Of a stretch of DNA of 21,408 nucleotides, positions 7,339 through 14,056 are shown piece by piece (the first letter of the stretch is position 1; each line of letters begins with the position of its first letter). This stretch comes from a virus: positions 1-21,408 of the IMG/VR virus record IMGVR_UViG_3300025671_000644; one strand, given 5' to 3'. The translations under genes and the position numbers were made by a program. The notes under the pieces were generated by a model, which saw only the letters and a list, made by a program, of their open reading frames with translations, did not search any database and was not told the DNA's origin.

Positions 7339-7672
7339 TGCGGATAATTTGGTCAATTTCTGAGGCCGCTCGGTAGCATTCAGCCTCAATGAAGTAGTTG
7401 TAGATGATTGTTTTCTGCTCAATATCGTAAAGCTCGAACATCTTGACCAGCTCAGGCTTCGATTCGAAGCAGTTGATAAATGGGGCTTGCATCAGTATCT
7501 CGATGGTAGTGTATTCTTTTATTTGTTCAATTTCTCGCTGATCGGCCTCCTCAATCTCTTGCATCTTGTCTTGATGCTCGAAGATAACTACCAGCTGCGA
7601 GTTGGTGATGTTCTCGTATTTTTCAAATAGTACACTTCCGTCTGCATTCCGCTGAACTATGGAGTAAGTCAT
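7319..7672 (-). CDS. Hypothetical protein, 117 residues
   Basis: I recognise no family. The protein starts MTYSIVQRNADGSVLFEKYE and is mostly charged and helical (long Glu/Gln/Ile stretch at about 38-62, then PELVKMFELYDIEQKTIIYN). It has two cysteines, no signal peptide and no membrane segment. A TTG at 7687 would add five residues, but the ATG at 7672-7670 is preferred. It lies 30 bases after the 206-residue gene and overlaps the membrane-protein gene by 20 bases, so all four genes from 10293 to 7135 look like one transcript. Confidence 0.65.
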   Translation of the reverse strand: MTYSIVQRNADGSVLFEKYENITNSQLVVIFEHQDKMQEIEEADQREIEQIKEYTTIEILMQAPFINCFESKPELVKMFELYDIEQKTIIYNYFIEAECYRAASEIDQIIRNGKSEQ

Positions 7673-7702
7673 GGGGTTTTGTCCCAAGATACGGTTTTCG
7701 AA

Positions 7703-8323
7703 TCACAATTCACAAAGTAGCATTCGCACCTCTTGGAGCTCATCCTTTGTCAGAGCCGCCCTAAGTTTCTCGACAATCTTTATTGGGTTGCGCTGCATCT
7801 GAATGTATTCCTTTCGTATCCCAGCCTTGATACTTGCCTGGTGCGCTGACAATTCACCTGAGAGTACTTTCTGAGCCATCTCAGGGTTATCGCGTTTGAG
7901 GCGAGCGATTATGTAGTTTTGTCCTGAAGTGCTGTATTTCATCACCTGAGCATTAAACCTGTTAATAACAGGTTTTTCAGGCCTTCCTTGTGGCCCTAAA
8001 TCCCCAGCAAGTTCACTTCTTACTTCCTCCTTAATCCTATCCGGCACATAGTCAGCCCATTTGCGCAGATCCTCGCGCGTGCATTGGAGGCCGTGTGGAA
8101 TATGTGCCGCAAGAAAGTCATCAAGGGTTTCATGTCTCACTTCCTCACCTGTGTGCGGAATAATGAAATGCTTGTACTTGATTGTGCCATCCGGGTACTT
8201 TTCAAAAAGCATGTTTATCAAGTCAGGTACTACTGATGTGTTGCTTTTGTGTTCGCTGATTGACCTGGCAAGTGTCGGTATCATTTGGCCGACAAGTTTA
8301 GGTGTACTTATTTTGTTTTCCAT
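7703..8323 (-). CDS. Conserved phage-type protein with a C-terminal ARLKRDxPE...AGIRK motif
   Basis: This is a 206-residue protein. The C-terminal third holds YIIARLKRDNPEMAQKVLSG followed by ELSAHQASIKAGIRKEY. I recall this pattern (ARLxRDxPxxxxxVxxGExSxxxAxxxAGI) from phage, cyanobacterial and Bacteroidota proteins; it looks like a helix-turn-helix, so DNA binding is plausible. The N-terminal two thirds are unrecognised. The ATG overlaps the stop of the HNH-helicase by one base inside TAATG, so the two are translationally coupled and probably work together. The function is unknown. Confidence 0.72.
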   Translation of the reverse strand: MENKISTPKLVGQMIPTLARSISEHKSNTSVVPDLINMLFEKYPDGTIKYKHFIIPHTGEEVRHETLDDFLAAHIPHGLQCTREDLRKWADYVPDRIKEEVRSELAGDLGPQGRPEKPVINRFNAQVMKYSTSGQNYIIARLKRDNPEMAQKVLSGELSAHQASIKAGIRKEYIQMQRNPIKIVEKLRAALTKDELQEVRMLLCEL

Positions 8324-10293
8324 TACTTAAGTGTTTTTACAAATGCTTCTAAATTATTTTCATTTCTGATGTCAATAGACAATTCATTCAAATACGAATC
8401 CACTTCTTTCAGTGTTTCGATGTCATTGTCGTGCTTTTGGCCAATTGGCCCGAATTTGAAATTGACGTGGCGGCCAACTTTTTCCCATACTTGTACATGG
8501 TCGAAATACCCTTTATTCAGGATGTAACCAGCTATTTTGTTTTTCTTTTTTGAAATTCCATCATAAAACGATTTCATTATAGCCGCCGGGTCATCGCAGA
8601 ATGAATCTGTCAAATTTGTTACTTTATCCGGAACTTGAAATTTCTCCATAAAGGCCTGAATCATTCTCACCTTATCGTCAGGAGGGAGTATTGTACTGGT
8701 TGATGCAAGCATACTCTCAACAATATCTATCGCTTGCTGAGAATGTTGTATGCCATCAGATATGTGAGTTATCTTGTCAAGATCTTCAACAGTCAAATCA
8801 ATATCAATTCCATTTCTTTCTCTTGTATCGCCATCAAGATCAAGGTCTGAATATTCAATTGACTTTTCAATTTCCTGTCGTATATCTGCAATCTTTATTT
8901 CCTCCAGTACTTGCTCGGAATGTCGCTTTAGTTCTGGATGCTCCAAGATGTAGGCATAGCTGTAATTGACACATTTGGTACTCTGACTCCTCCTGTATTC
9001 ATCCTGAGTTACGCGAATTGTTCGGCCAACAATGGACTGCATGAAATAGAGATAGGTCTTATAAATGGACAGATAAACCCCAACGCGCAAGCGCGGAATG
9101 TCGACGCCTTCAGAAATCATGTTAACCGCGATAATACACTCATCCTCTGAATCCTTAAATCTCTGTATTTCTTTTGAGCTTGCTTGGTCTTCAGATGTCA
9201 CAACAGTTGATTGGATGTTGAAGGTCGGAGACTCCAGCCATCTTTGCAATGCGTATGCTGTATTTTTATCTGGAGCAAAAAGAATCATTCCAGCATTTGG
9301 CATGTCGGCATTTCTGATTTCTTGAAGCTTTGAATATGCGTGATCAATCACATCAGCAAGGTCAATGCTTTTCTCACTTACAAGCGCCCTGTATGCTAAA
9401 TTTAGTTGATTCTCTTTTTCGATTTCAGACAAAAGGCCATTGTAAGGATACTTGCCTTTCATGTCAATCTTAGGATCATAAAAGCTAAATTGAATCTTGC
9501 GACTGTTGCCATCATTAATTGAATCAGCATAACTGTACCCGTAATCAATTTTATATCCGTTAGGCACAAGCTCAAGAAATGGAATCCTCATATTGTCCTC
9601 GCGCCAAAATGTTCCGGATAGACTTATCACTCTTTCAGCATTTGAAAAAGCAAGTTGCGCGTAAGTTCCCCAGGCGCTGTGTCCGGATTCGCTCAGATGG
9701 TGTATCTCGTCAAAGACAACTGCAACATTATGTTTTTTGCAGAACTTGTTTATCTCTTTTGCGGTCGATTCATTGAGGCCTGCGTATGTCATCACAGCAC
9801 CGTCAAACATTTTTTTCTTGATTTTTCTATCGCTCGAATAATCCAACTGAATTGGAATTCCAAAGTAGGCAAGGAAATCCTCGCGCCATTCTGGTTTCTT
9901 GTTTTCTTGTGGGCTGATGACAAAGAAGAAATCAATTTTTTTAACTTCCAAAAGATAATCAATAATAAATGCAGCAGTCTTTGATTTTCCCGCCCCAGGT
10001 ACTGCGCCTATTGAATAGACTTTCTTATCTCGAGTTATGTAGTCAAGATAACAATTTCGTTGCCAAACTCGAGGCTCAAACGTCTTCCTTTTTACTTTCA
10101 TGGTATTGGATTTTGAAAGATTACACGACGGACAAAGTGCCTGACCATTTGCCAGATGAGTTTCTCCGCCTTTTGAAAATGGAATAATGTGATCAGCGTG
10201 CCAGTTTTCGGGCAGGGGTTTACCGCAGGATTGGCATCTTCCTTCTGATGTGTTGTACAGCGATTTTCGCTGGGCTCCTGAGAATGCTCTCAT
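8323..10293 (-). CDS. HNH nuclease fused to an SF2 DNA helicase
   Basis: This is a 656-residue fusion. Residues 18-62 are an HNH domain with a zinc site: C20 and C23, the core H32-A-D34-H35, N49, and C54 and C57, so the catalytic and structural residues appear intact. A superfamily 2 helicase follows: Walker A GAVPGAGKSKT (96-106), DEIHH box (195-199), SGT motif III (226-228), and motifs V/VI in NMISEGVDIP and QSIVGRTIRV (to 428). The last 200 residues are helical, acidic in part, and unrecognised. It could be a structure-specific nuclease-helicase for phage DNA processing or a defence-type protein. The gene is more AT-rich than the clamp and terminase genes, hinting at separate origin, and it heads a four-gene unit with its own promoter and terminator. 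Confidence 0.9.
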   Translation of the reverse strand: MRAFSGAQRKSLYNTSEGRCQSCGKPLPENWHADHIIPFSKGGETHLANGQALCPSCNLSKSNTMKVKRKTFEPRVWQRNCYLDYITRDKKVYSIGAVPGAGKSKTAAFIIDYLLEVKKIDFFFVISPQENKKPEWREDFLAYFGIPIQLDYSSDRKIKKKMFDGAVMTYAGLNESTAKEINKFCKKHNVAVVFDEIHHLSESGHSAWGTYAQLAFSNAERVISLSGTFWREDNMRIPFLELVPNGYKIDYGYSYADSINDGNSRKIQFSFYDPKIDMKGKYPYNGLLSEIEKENQLNLAYRALVSEKSIDLADVIDHAYSKLQEIRNADMPNAGMILFAPDKNTAYALQRWLESPTFNIQSTVVTSEDQASSKEIQRFKDSEDECIIAVNMISEGVDIPRLRVGVYLSIYKTYLYFMQSIVGRTIRVTQDEYRRSQSTKCVNYSYAYILEHPELKRHSEQVLEEIKIADIRQEIEKSIEYSDLDLDGDTRERNGIDIDLTVEDLDKITHISDGIQHSQQAIDIVESMLASTSTILPPDDKVRMIQAFMEKFQVPDKVTNLTDSFCDDPAAIMKSFYDGISKKKNKIAGYILNKGYFDHVQVWEKVGRHVNFKFGPIGQKHDNDIETLKEVDSYLNELSIDIRNENNLEAFVKTLK

Positions 10294-10315
10294 ATTTTGA
10301 GGGTTTGGTTAGCCT

Positions 10316-10346
10316 CAAAGGTATGTACAACTTTTTGTATTTGCAA
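10316..10346 (-). promoter_or_regulatory. Promoter of the HNH-helicase cassette
   Basis: On the minus strand TACCTTTG (10323-10316) matches the Bacteroidota -7 box TAnnTTTG. TTG (10346-10344, within ATTTG) lies exactly 20 bases upstream. The -7 box ends 22 bases before the helicase ATG. The region is intergenic and AT-rich. A 12-base match to the initiator iterons lies in the spacer. Confidence 0.72.
10325..10336 (+). promoter_or_regulatory. Iteron-like 12-mer inside the cassette promoter
   Basis: GTACAACTTTTT here is identical to 13482-13493 inside the initiator gene and close to the four GTACRACTTT copies at 13574-13641. It lies between the -33 and -7 boxes, where a bound protein would block RNA polymerase. 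Control by the initiator is an inference. Confidence 0.4.
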
Positions 10347-10383
10347 ATTTCACAACAAAAAATAATTTGTACTAATTTATCAC

Positions 10384-10415
10384 TTTACTACTTTACCAAG
10401 TGGTAAATTGGTAAA
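10384..10415. promoter_or_regulatory. TTTACCA half-site cluster with a perfect palindrome
   Basis: TTTACCAAGTGGTAAA (10392-10407) is a 7+7 inverted repeat around AG. It is flanked by TTTACTA (10384-10390) and a further TGGTAAA (10409-10415), giving four half-sites in 32 bases. It lies upstream of the HNH-helicase promoter and could be an operator; no protein is assigned. Confidence 0.45.
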
Positions 10416-10435
10416 CGTGACCACGTGCCTACGTG
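10415..10435. repeat. Three ACGTG repeats with 8-base period
   Basis: ACGTG occurs at 10415-10419, 10423-10427 and 10431-10435, separated by ACC and CCT, ending right at the stop codon of the RuvC-like gene. It overlaps the half-site cluster by one base. The purpose is unknown. Confidence 0.4.
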
Positions 10436-10924
10436 CTAAATTAAAGGCCCACTCATTCCGTGCCTTTTCTTCGCGATTAACGCGAGCTTGAAGGCATCCC
10501 TCTCGTCTTGGTTACTCGTCTTCTTTGTAGCTACATATCCGGCTTGATCCATCACTCCTCGGTATTCCTCATGAGTCCACTTTTGCCCCTTGTCCTTAGG
10601 GCTTATCTCATACACATCCTGGAAGAACTGCCTCGTTAAGTCAACCGTGCATTGACTGATGGCTTGATTCATGCCGACATTCCGCCCCTTCTTAGCTACG
10701 ACTGCAGGAGGGCCTGACATATCGAAGCTTGTATTTTGAAGCGCTGAGTTCTCGATGCAGAACACCACATCTGAAAAGAGGCCCTCCATGCTTGATTGCA
10801 TCAGCCATTTTGCGAAGTCGAGGAAGCCGGACTTCATAGTCTCGTATCTGACGAGGTTCTTTTTGATGATGCAGATGGTAAATCCGTTTTTACGATACGC
10901 TGGGTCTATGCCGATGTAGGTCAT
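10436..10924 (-). CDS. RuvC-like Holliday junction resolvase
   Basis: This is an RNase-H-fold nuclease expected to cut branched DNA made during replication and recombination, clearing it for packaging. From the ATG at 10924 it has 162 residues. The four acidic positions fit the RuvC pattern: D7 in YIGIDPAYRKNGF, E58 in VVFCIENS, and D140 and D143 in NQDERDAFKLAL. A TTG seven codons upstream would lie in the previous gene, whereas the ATG shares an ATGA overlap with the newly noted 48-residue gene, so I use the ATG. It is the last gene of the replication operon before the intergenic repeats at 10384-10435. Confidence 0.85.
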   Translation of the reverse strand: MTYIGIDPAYRKNGFTICIIKKNLVRYETMKSGFLDFAKWLMQSSMEGLFSDVVFCIENSALQNTSFDMSGPPAVVAKKGRNVGMNQAISQCTVDLTRQFFQDVYEISPKDKGQKWTHEEYRGVMDQAGYVATKKTSNQDERDAFKLALIAKKRHGMSGPLI

Positions 10925-11067
10925 GTTTGCCTTTTTATTTCCCAAAGATAAACTTGAACAGTCACAAACGGCAACTCAAGACAAACGTAAGCGCGCCTCG
11001 GTATGACTGCAATCCCCCATGAAACCCCGAGGATTATTTGATTCTGATAGTATGCTTCAATCTTCAT
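10921..11067 (-). CDS. 48-residue phage protein
   Basis: This small gene reads MKIEAYYQNQIILGVSWGIA and ends LPFVTVQVYLWEIKRQT. Both ends are ATGA overlaps: its ATG (11067-11065) with the stop of the 105-residue gene, and its stop (10923-10921) with the start of the RuvC-like gene. That double coupling is strong evidence it is translated. The layout (short amphipathic strand, then a hydrophobic strand ending in a VxLWEI-like motif) resembles small conserved phage proteins I have seen, of unknown function. It has no Cys pair and no true membrane helix. Confidence 0.78.
   Translation of the reverse strand: MKIEAYYQNQIILGVSWGIAVIPRRAYVCLELPFVTVQVYLWEIKRQT
10982..11012 (-). promoter_or_regulatory. 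Candidate internal promoter before the RuvC-like gene
   Basis: TACGTTTG (10989-10982) with TTG (11012-11010) exactly 20 bases upstream fits the promoter form seen elsewhere in the window, but it lies inside the 48-residue gene. A second -7 match, TATCTTTG (10950-10943), follows with a TTG 21 bases upstream. Either could drive the RuvC-like gene separately, or be chance. Confidence 0.3.
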
Positions 11068-11381
11068 ATCCCCAAACTTCTACATCCAATCACCCAGTTC
11101 CCCTCCCTCACCTTCTCGGCTGGATAATACAAATCACTCCTCCCCTTTGCCGCCTCATACACCATCTTGCTCACCACGTACACACAATTCCGCCCAGCAT
11201 CTGGCAGCCCCTTAATCTTCCCAAACCGCGCCCGACTGACCGGAATGGCTCCCAGGTGGTCGACCTGTTCAGTTATCTTCGTGACTCTCGCCACTTCGCC
11301 CGATGGTTCAAGGTGCATGATGACTTTTTTGTTTTTATTGAGGATGATGACTGGATGAGGGGTCAGGTTGATTATCTTCAT
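11064..11381 (-). CDS. Conserved phage/bacterial protein (NLTPHPV family)
   Basis: This 105-residue protein starts MKIINLTPHPVIIL and ends with VIGCRSLGI. That frame (N-terminal NLTPHxV, PSGxVARV, IPVxRxxFGxIxGLP, YVVSxMV, C-terminal VIGCRSL) is a pattern I know from many phage and bacterial genomes with no assigned function. It is soluble and probably beta-rich. It overlaps the genes on both sides by ATGA and belongs to the operon that runs from the initiator to the resolvase, so a role in replication or host takeover is possible but not shown. Confidence 0.82.
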   Translation of the reverse strand: MKIINLTPHPVIILNKNKKVIMHLEPSGEVARVTKITEQVDHLGAIPVSRARFGKIKGLPDAGRNCVYVVSKMVYEAAKGRSDLYYPAEKVREGNWVIGCRSLGI

Positions 11382-11500
11382 TTGCGCCCCATGTCAAGTC
11401 TCAAATCAAATACCTTCTGCAAATTCCAGACCTCCGTGTTTTTCTCGGCCATTTGTCGGAACTTCTTTCGTTGGGCTTCCTTCCACTCAGAAAGGGACAT
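11378..11500 (-). CDS. 40-residue charged protein
   Basis: This is a short basic helical protein, MSLSEWKEAQRKKFRQMAEK followed by NTEVWNLQKVFDLRLDMGRK. The frame is open back to 11563, but the ATG at 11500-11498 gives only a 14-base overlap with dnaB. Its stop overlaps the next start as ATGA. No family is recognised. The overlaps on both sides support a real gene; function unknown. Confidence 0.62.
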   Translation of the reverse strand: MSLSEWKEAQRKKFRQMAEKNTEVWNLQKVFDLRLDMGRK

Positions 11501-12821
11501 TATCGGTGTCGGTGTATGGGGTTGTAATTTCTGGGGGATAGTTCGCGTCTTTTTCTGCTTCATAAATAAATGAAAAGTTTGGATGTTTCATAAGTTCCAG
11601 CTGACCAGTTTCTCCGTGCCTATTTTTCTCGAAGATTAAATGTACAACATCTTCGGTGGAATTTCCATCATCATCAGTTTCAATGTTGTAGTATTCTGGA
11701 CGATGGATGAAAATGACTGAATCGGCATCCTGCTCGAGCGATCCCGAATCGCGAAGGTTATGAAGTGAAGGCGGCCTGCCCTTTGAGCCTGTGACAGATT
11801 CCCGATTAAGCTGAGACAAACACAAGATACAAGCATCAAGGCGGTCTTTTGCAGCAGACTCCTTTAGCCTCCGACTCATGTACCCAATCTCACCATTTCG
11901 ATTATTCTGATACCCCTCTTTACTCATCAACTGCATGTAGTCGATTATGAATAGCTCAATCCCAAACGATTCTTTCATGCTATACATCAAATCGAGAATC
12001 ACCTCAAAGTTACCTGGTGGGTTTTCGAGATACAAGGGCAAGTCCCCAATTTCCTCCGCCGCCTTGTAAACCTTTCGGAATTGGTCATCGGTTAAGTTCC
12101 CACGACTAATATCCGAATAAGAGATTCCAGTTGCAGCTGCAAAAAGTTTCTTTTCGATTTGGCTGGGTGACATTTCGAGGGTAATGATACCAACCTTACC
12201 GCCAGCTTTCGCGGTATTGTAGGCAAGACACAAGGCCATGGTAGTCTTACCCATCGCAGGACGCCCAGCCAAATAAATGAGGTCTGAGGGCTGCCATCCA
12301 GCAAGTCGGTCATCAATCGTTGTGTAGCCGCTGCTTGGCCCTAACAGTTTGAACTTACTACTCATTGCCCTTTCAATTTCTTGAATTGTTTCAATTGCAT
12401 AATAGCTCCTCTTATCCTCAGCACTAGCGTTTGCAATTAGATTCTCATATTCTGAAGTGATTTGCGCCATCACTTCCCCGTGCTTGGCTCCCTTGGATAG
12501 GTTCATGGTGTTGGCAGTCAAGATTCCAACCAGACCCTTTCGTATATTTTCCGTATAGAAATTCTGAATGACCTCCTCACTTGATTGCCGAAGGTCAGGG
12601 GCAACTGTGATGTAGTCGTATAGTTGATTAGGCTGAAGTCCTGCATTTTGCGCAATGTAGTTGACATCTATGGCTTGGAACTTGTCAAGGCACTCCCATA
12701 TCGAATCGGCCAGTGTCTTGTTTGACGCGCCAAACATCTCAGGAGAGAGCTGACTTGTGACATTGCGCAGATTGACCTTACCCTTGAGAATCGTTCCGAG
12801 AACTATTGCTTCTGTGTCCAT
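11487..12821 (-). CDS. dnaB: Replicative DNA helicase, DnaB family
   Basis: This is the hexameric 5'-3' helicase that unwinds DNA at the phage fork. It has 444 residues. The N-terminal helical domain covers about 1-100. The RecA-like motor carries Walker A GRPAMGKTT (186-194), Walker B LFIIDYMQLM (290-299), SQLNR (336-340), LRDSGSLEQDAD (356-367) and KNRHGETG (399-406). The C-terminal end is TDTDNVPF, resembling the acidic tip of SSB proteins. It overlaps the 102-residue gene by 19 bases, and that gene lies between it and the initiator, where phages often keep a loader. A TAnnTTTG promoter match lies inside it. Confidence 0.96.
   Translation of the reverse strand: MDTEAIVLGTILKGKVNLRNVTSQLSPEMFGASNKTLADSIWECLDKFQAIDVNYIAQNAGLQPNQLYDYITVAPDLRQSSEEVIQNFYTENIRKGLVGILTANTMNLSKGAKHGEVMAQITSEYENLIANASAEDKRSYYAIETIQEIERAMSSKFKLLGPSSGYTTIDDRLAGWQPSDLIYLAGRPAMGKTTMALCLAYNTAKAGGKVGIITLEMSPSQIEKKLFAAATGISYSDISRGNLTDDQFRKVYKAAEEIGDLPLYLENPPGNFEVILDLMYSMKESFGIELFIIDYMQLMSKEGYQNNRNGEIGYMSRRLKESAAKDRLDACILCLSQLNRESVTGSKGRPPSLHNLRDSGSLEQDADSVIFIHRPEYYNIETDDDGNSTEDVVHLIFEKNRHGETGQLELMKHPNFSFIYEAEKDANYPPEITTPYTDTDNVPF
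12005..12035 (-). promoter_or_regulatory. Candidate promoter inside dnaB
   Basis: TAACTTTG (12012-12005) with TTG (12035-12033) exactly 20 bases upstream. It is within coding sequence and could be chance; if real it would transcribe the 3' part of the operon down to the RuvC-like gene. Confidence 0.22.
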
Positions 12822-13111
12822 GCGTCTCGGTGTTTGATAAAGTAATCATTGCAAAGCTCACTCAGTCCAGCCTGTGAAACCACGCGCACCAACATCTTCA
12901 TCATCGGATCACCAAGCACCTGCTTTGTGTCTCCTTTATATTTCTCGAATAAGCGCCCCATCTGCTCATCCGCGGTCTGGTGAATGATAGCAAGGTCTTT
13001 CTCCCTCTCTCTTCTATTCGCCTCTTCAATAATCATCTTCGCCATCTCTTGATTCCCATCCCTGACCAATTGCCGGCTTGTCTCGATTGCTTTTTCCATT
13101 TCTGAATTCAT
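12803..13111 (-). CDS. Hypothetical protein between initiator and DnaB
   Basis: This is a 102-residue, highly charged, helical protein (MNSEMEKAIETSRQLVRDGN at the start, REREKDLAIIHQTADEQMGR in the middle). It has one cysteine, no ATP-binding motif and no membrane segment. The start overlaps the initiator stop as ATGA and the 3' end overlaps dnaB by 19 bases. In several phages the gene between initiator and helicase encodes a helicase loader or adaptor, so that role is possible here. It lacks the AAA+ motifs of DnaC-type loaders, so it would have to be another type. The assignment is from position only. Confidence 0.72.
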   Translation of the reverse strand: MNSEMEKAIETSRQLVRDGNQEMAKMIIEEANRREREKDLAIIHQTADEQMGRLFEKYKGDTKQVLGDPMMKMLVRVVSQAGLSELCNDYFIKHRDAWTQKQ

Positions 13112-13992
13112 GGCTTTAGTTTTTTGCCGATCTCGGCCAGTTTATTAAATTCGTTGACATCACCCGGAACCACTCCCGAACTCGTAGCCGACCTCATCGA
13201 TGGGTCATCTTGCTTGAGTGGTTGGAGACTTGCTAAGATAGCAGATTTGATTTCTGAAGTTGTACGCCCTGAGGAAAGATGTTCAACGGTTTCTCGTAAG
13301 GGCTTCCATGCTCCGTAGTCAATCGAGGCATTGCGGCCAACGTATTCATTGAAATAATCCACCACCTCGCGGATCTGGGAATCGAAGCGTTCAGCCCCCA
13401 TGTCGTGCAGTCGAGATGAGAGTCTATCATTTTTCAAAAATTCAATCCCCCTTTTCTTTATTTCTTCTTCTTTATATTTATGTACAACTTTTTCGGGGGT
13501 ATCGTACGAAAAAGTGTCCGAAAGTCCGTATGGTGGACTATTCTTAAGTGATTGATTTTCATTTGACTTAGGTGTACGACTTTGCGTACTGTTTTGAGTA
13601 CGACTTTTTGCGGTTGAGCGTACAACTTTTGTACGACTTTTATCCTCCAAATTATTATAAGTGTCGTAGTTGCAAATAGTTACAAGCGTTATGTTCGTAC
13701 AAATTTCTGTCTTTATCATGCCCTCTTTTTGAAGCCTTTTCATGAAGTACTGGACTTTTGAGATTGTCCAATATTCATCTTTTGGCCCATTAAAACCTCG
13801 AACCAGATATCTGATTGGAGCAGCTAATTGTCCACGTTTTACGAATATTCCGCGGCCGCTGATGGTCAGCCATTGGTCCTTCCATTCAGCTTCAAGGATC
13901 ATCCATATCCATGCGTGAAACCATTCCTTTTTATCTCTGAATATCCAGCTATCTCGAATCTTTCGGTGAAGCTTTATGTATCCTTCATTCAT
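13108..13992 (-). CDS. Phage replication initiator (winged-helix replisome organiser)
   Basis: This is a 294-residue protein that probably binds the phage origin and recruits DnaB. Residues 1-110 look like the winged-helix domain of phage replication proteins (MNEGYIKLHRKIRDSWIF..., then KVQYFMKRLQKEGMI as recognition-type helix and a beta wing). Residues 115-175 are a Ser/Arg/Thr-rich linker with repeated KSRT and SRTQ. Residues 180-260 are helical with VVDYFNEYVGR and YGAWKPLRE. The ATG at 13992 is chosen because the open frame upstream (to a TTG at 14058) runs through an intrinsic terminator. Iteron-like repeats lie in the linker-coding part. Family assignment rests on domain look and gene order; helicase loading is inferred. 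Confidence 0.82.
   Translation of the reverse strand: MNEGYIKLHRKIRDSWIFRDKKEWFHAWIWMILEAEWKDQWLTISGRGIFVKRGQLAAPIRYLVRGFNGPKDEYWTISKVQYFMKRLQKEGMIKTEICTNITLVTICNYDTYNNLEDKSRTKVVRSTAKSRTQNSTQSRTPKSNENQSLKNSPPYGLSDTFSYDTPEKVVHKYKEEEIKKRGIEFLKNDRLSSRLHDMGAERFDSQIREVVDYFNEYVGRNASIDYGAWKPLRETVEHLSSGRTTSEIKSAILASLQPLKQDDPSMRSATSSGVVPGDVNEFNKLAEIGKKLKP
13487..13515. repeat. 9-bp inverted repeat next to the outlying iteron
   Basis: ACTTTTTCG (13487-13495) and CGAAAAAGT (13507-13515) pair perfectly around 11 bases that include the palindrome CGTACG in part. It overlaps the iteron copy at 13482 and lies beside the AT-rich tract. Confidence 0.4.
13574..13641 (+). repeat. Iteron-like GTACRACTTT repeat array
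   Basis: The copies are GTACGACTTT (13574), GTACGACTTTTT (13598), GTACAACTTTT (13620) and GTACGACTTTT (13631). On the coding strand the copies at 13574, 13598 and 13631 read as [KQ]SRT, while the copy at 13620 and the outlier at 13482 read as KVV in another frame. The DNA sequence, not the peptide, is therefore what is repeated. Confidence 0.65.
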
Positions 13993-14012
13993 TGTTTTTG
14001 ATTTACGGACAT

Positions 14013-14056
14013 AAAAAAAGCCAGCGAGCAGGACGGGACATCTGGAGCTCGCTGGC
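14013..14056 (-). terminator. Intrinsic terminator in the initiator leader
   Basis: GCCAGCGAGC (14020-14029) and GCTCGCTGGC (14047-14056) form a perfect 10-bp stem, 8 of 10 pairs G/C, with a 17-base loop. On the minus strand it is followed directly by seven T (14019-14013). It lies 20 bases before the initiator ATG and after the promoter at 14120-14150, so it would stop transcripts before the replication genes unless overridden. Confidence 0.85.

Larger units (their letters stand above)
13441..13641. other. Candidate replication origin: iterons plus AT-rich tract inside the initiator gene
   Basis: GTACRACTTT occurs at 13574, 13598, 13620 and 13631, with a degenerate GTACTGTTTT at 13586, so steps are 12, 12, 22 and 11 bases, close to helical turns. 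A further exact-type copy is at 13482-13493. Between the iterons and the 3' end of the gene, 13441-13480 has 10 G/C in 40 bases and is nearly all pyrimidine on the plus strand. The order iterons, then AT-rich tract, inside the initiator gene matches the lambda origin in gene O. Origin function is inferred. Confidence 0.55.

Noticed and set aside
10996-11032. CCTCGG/CCGAGG inverted repeat as a terminator
   Set aside because: The loop is 25 bases, there is no T run on either strand, and the stretch is coding for the 48-residue protein.
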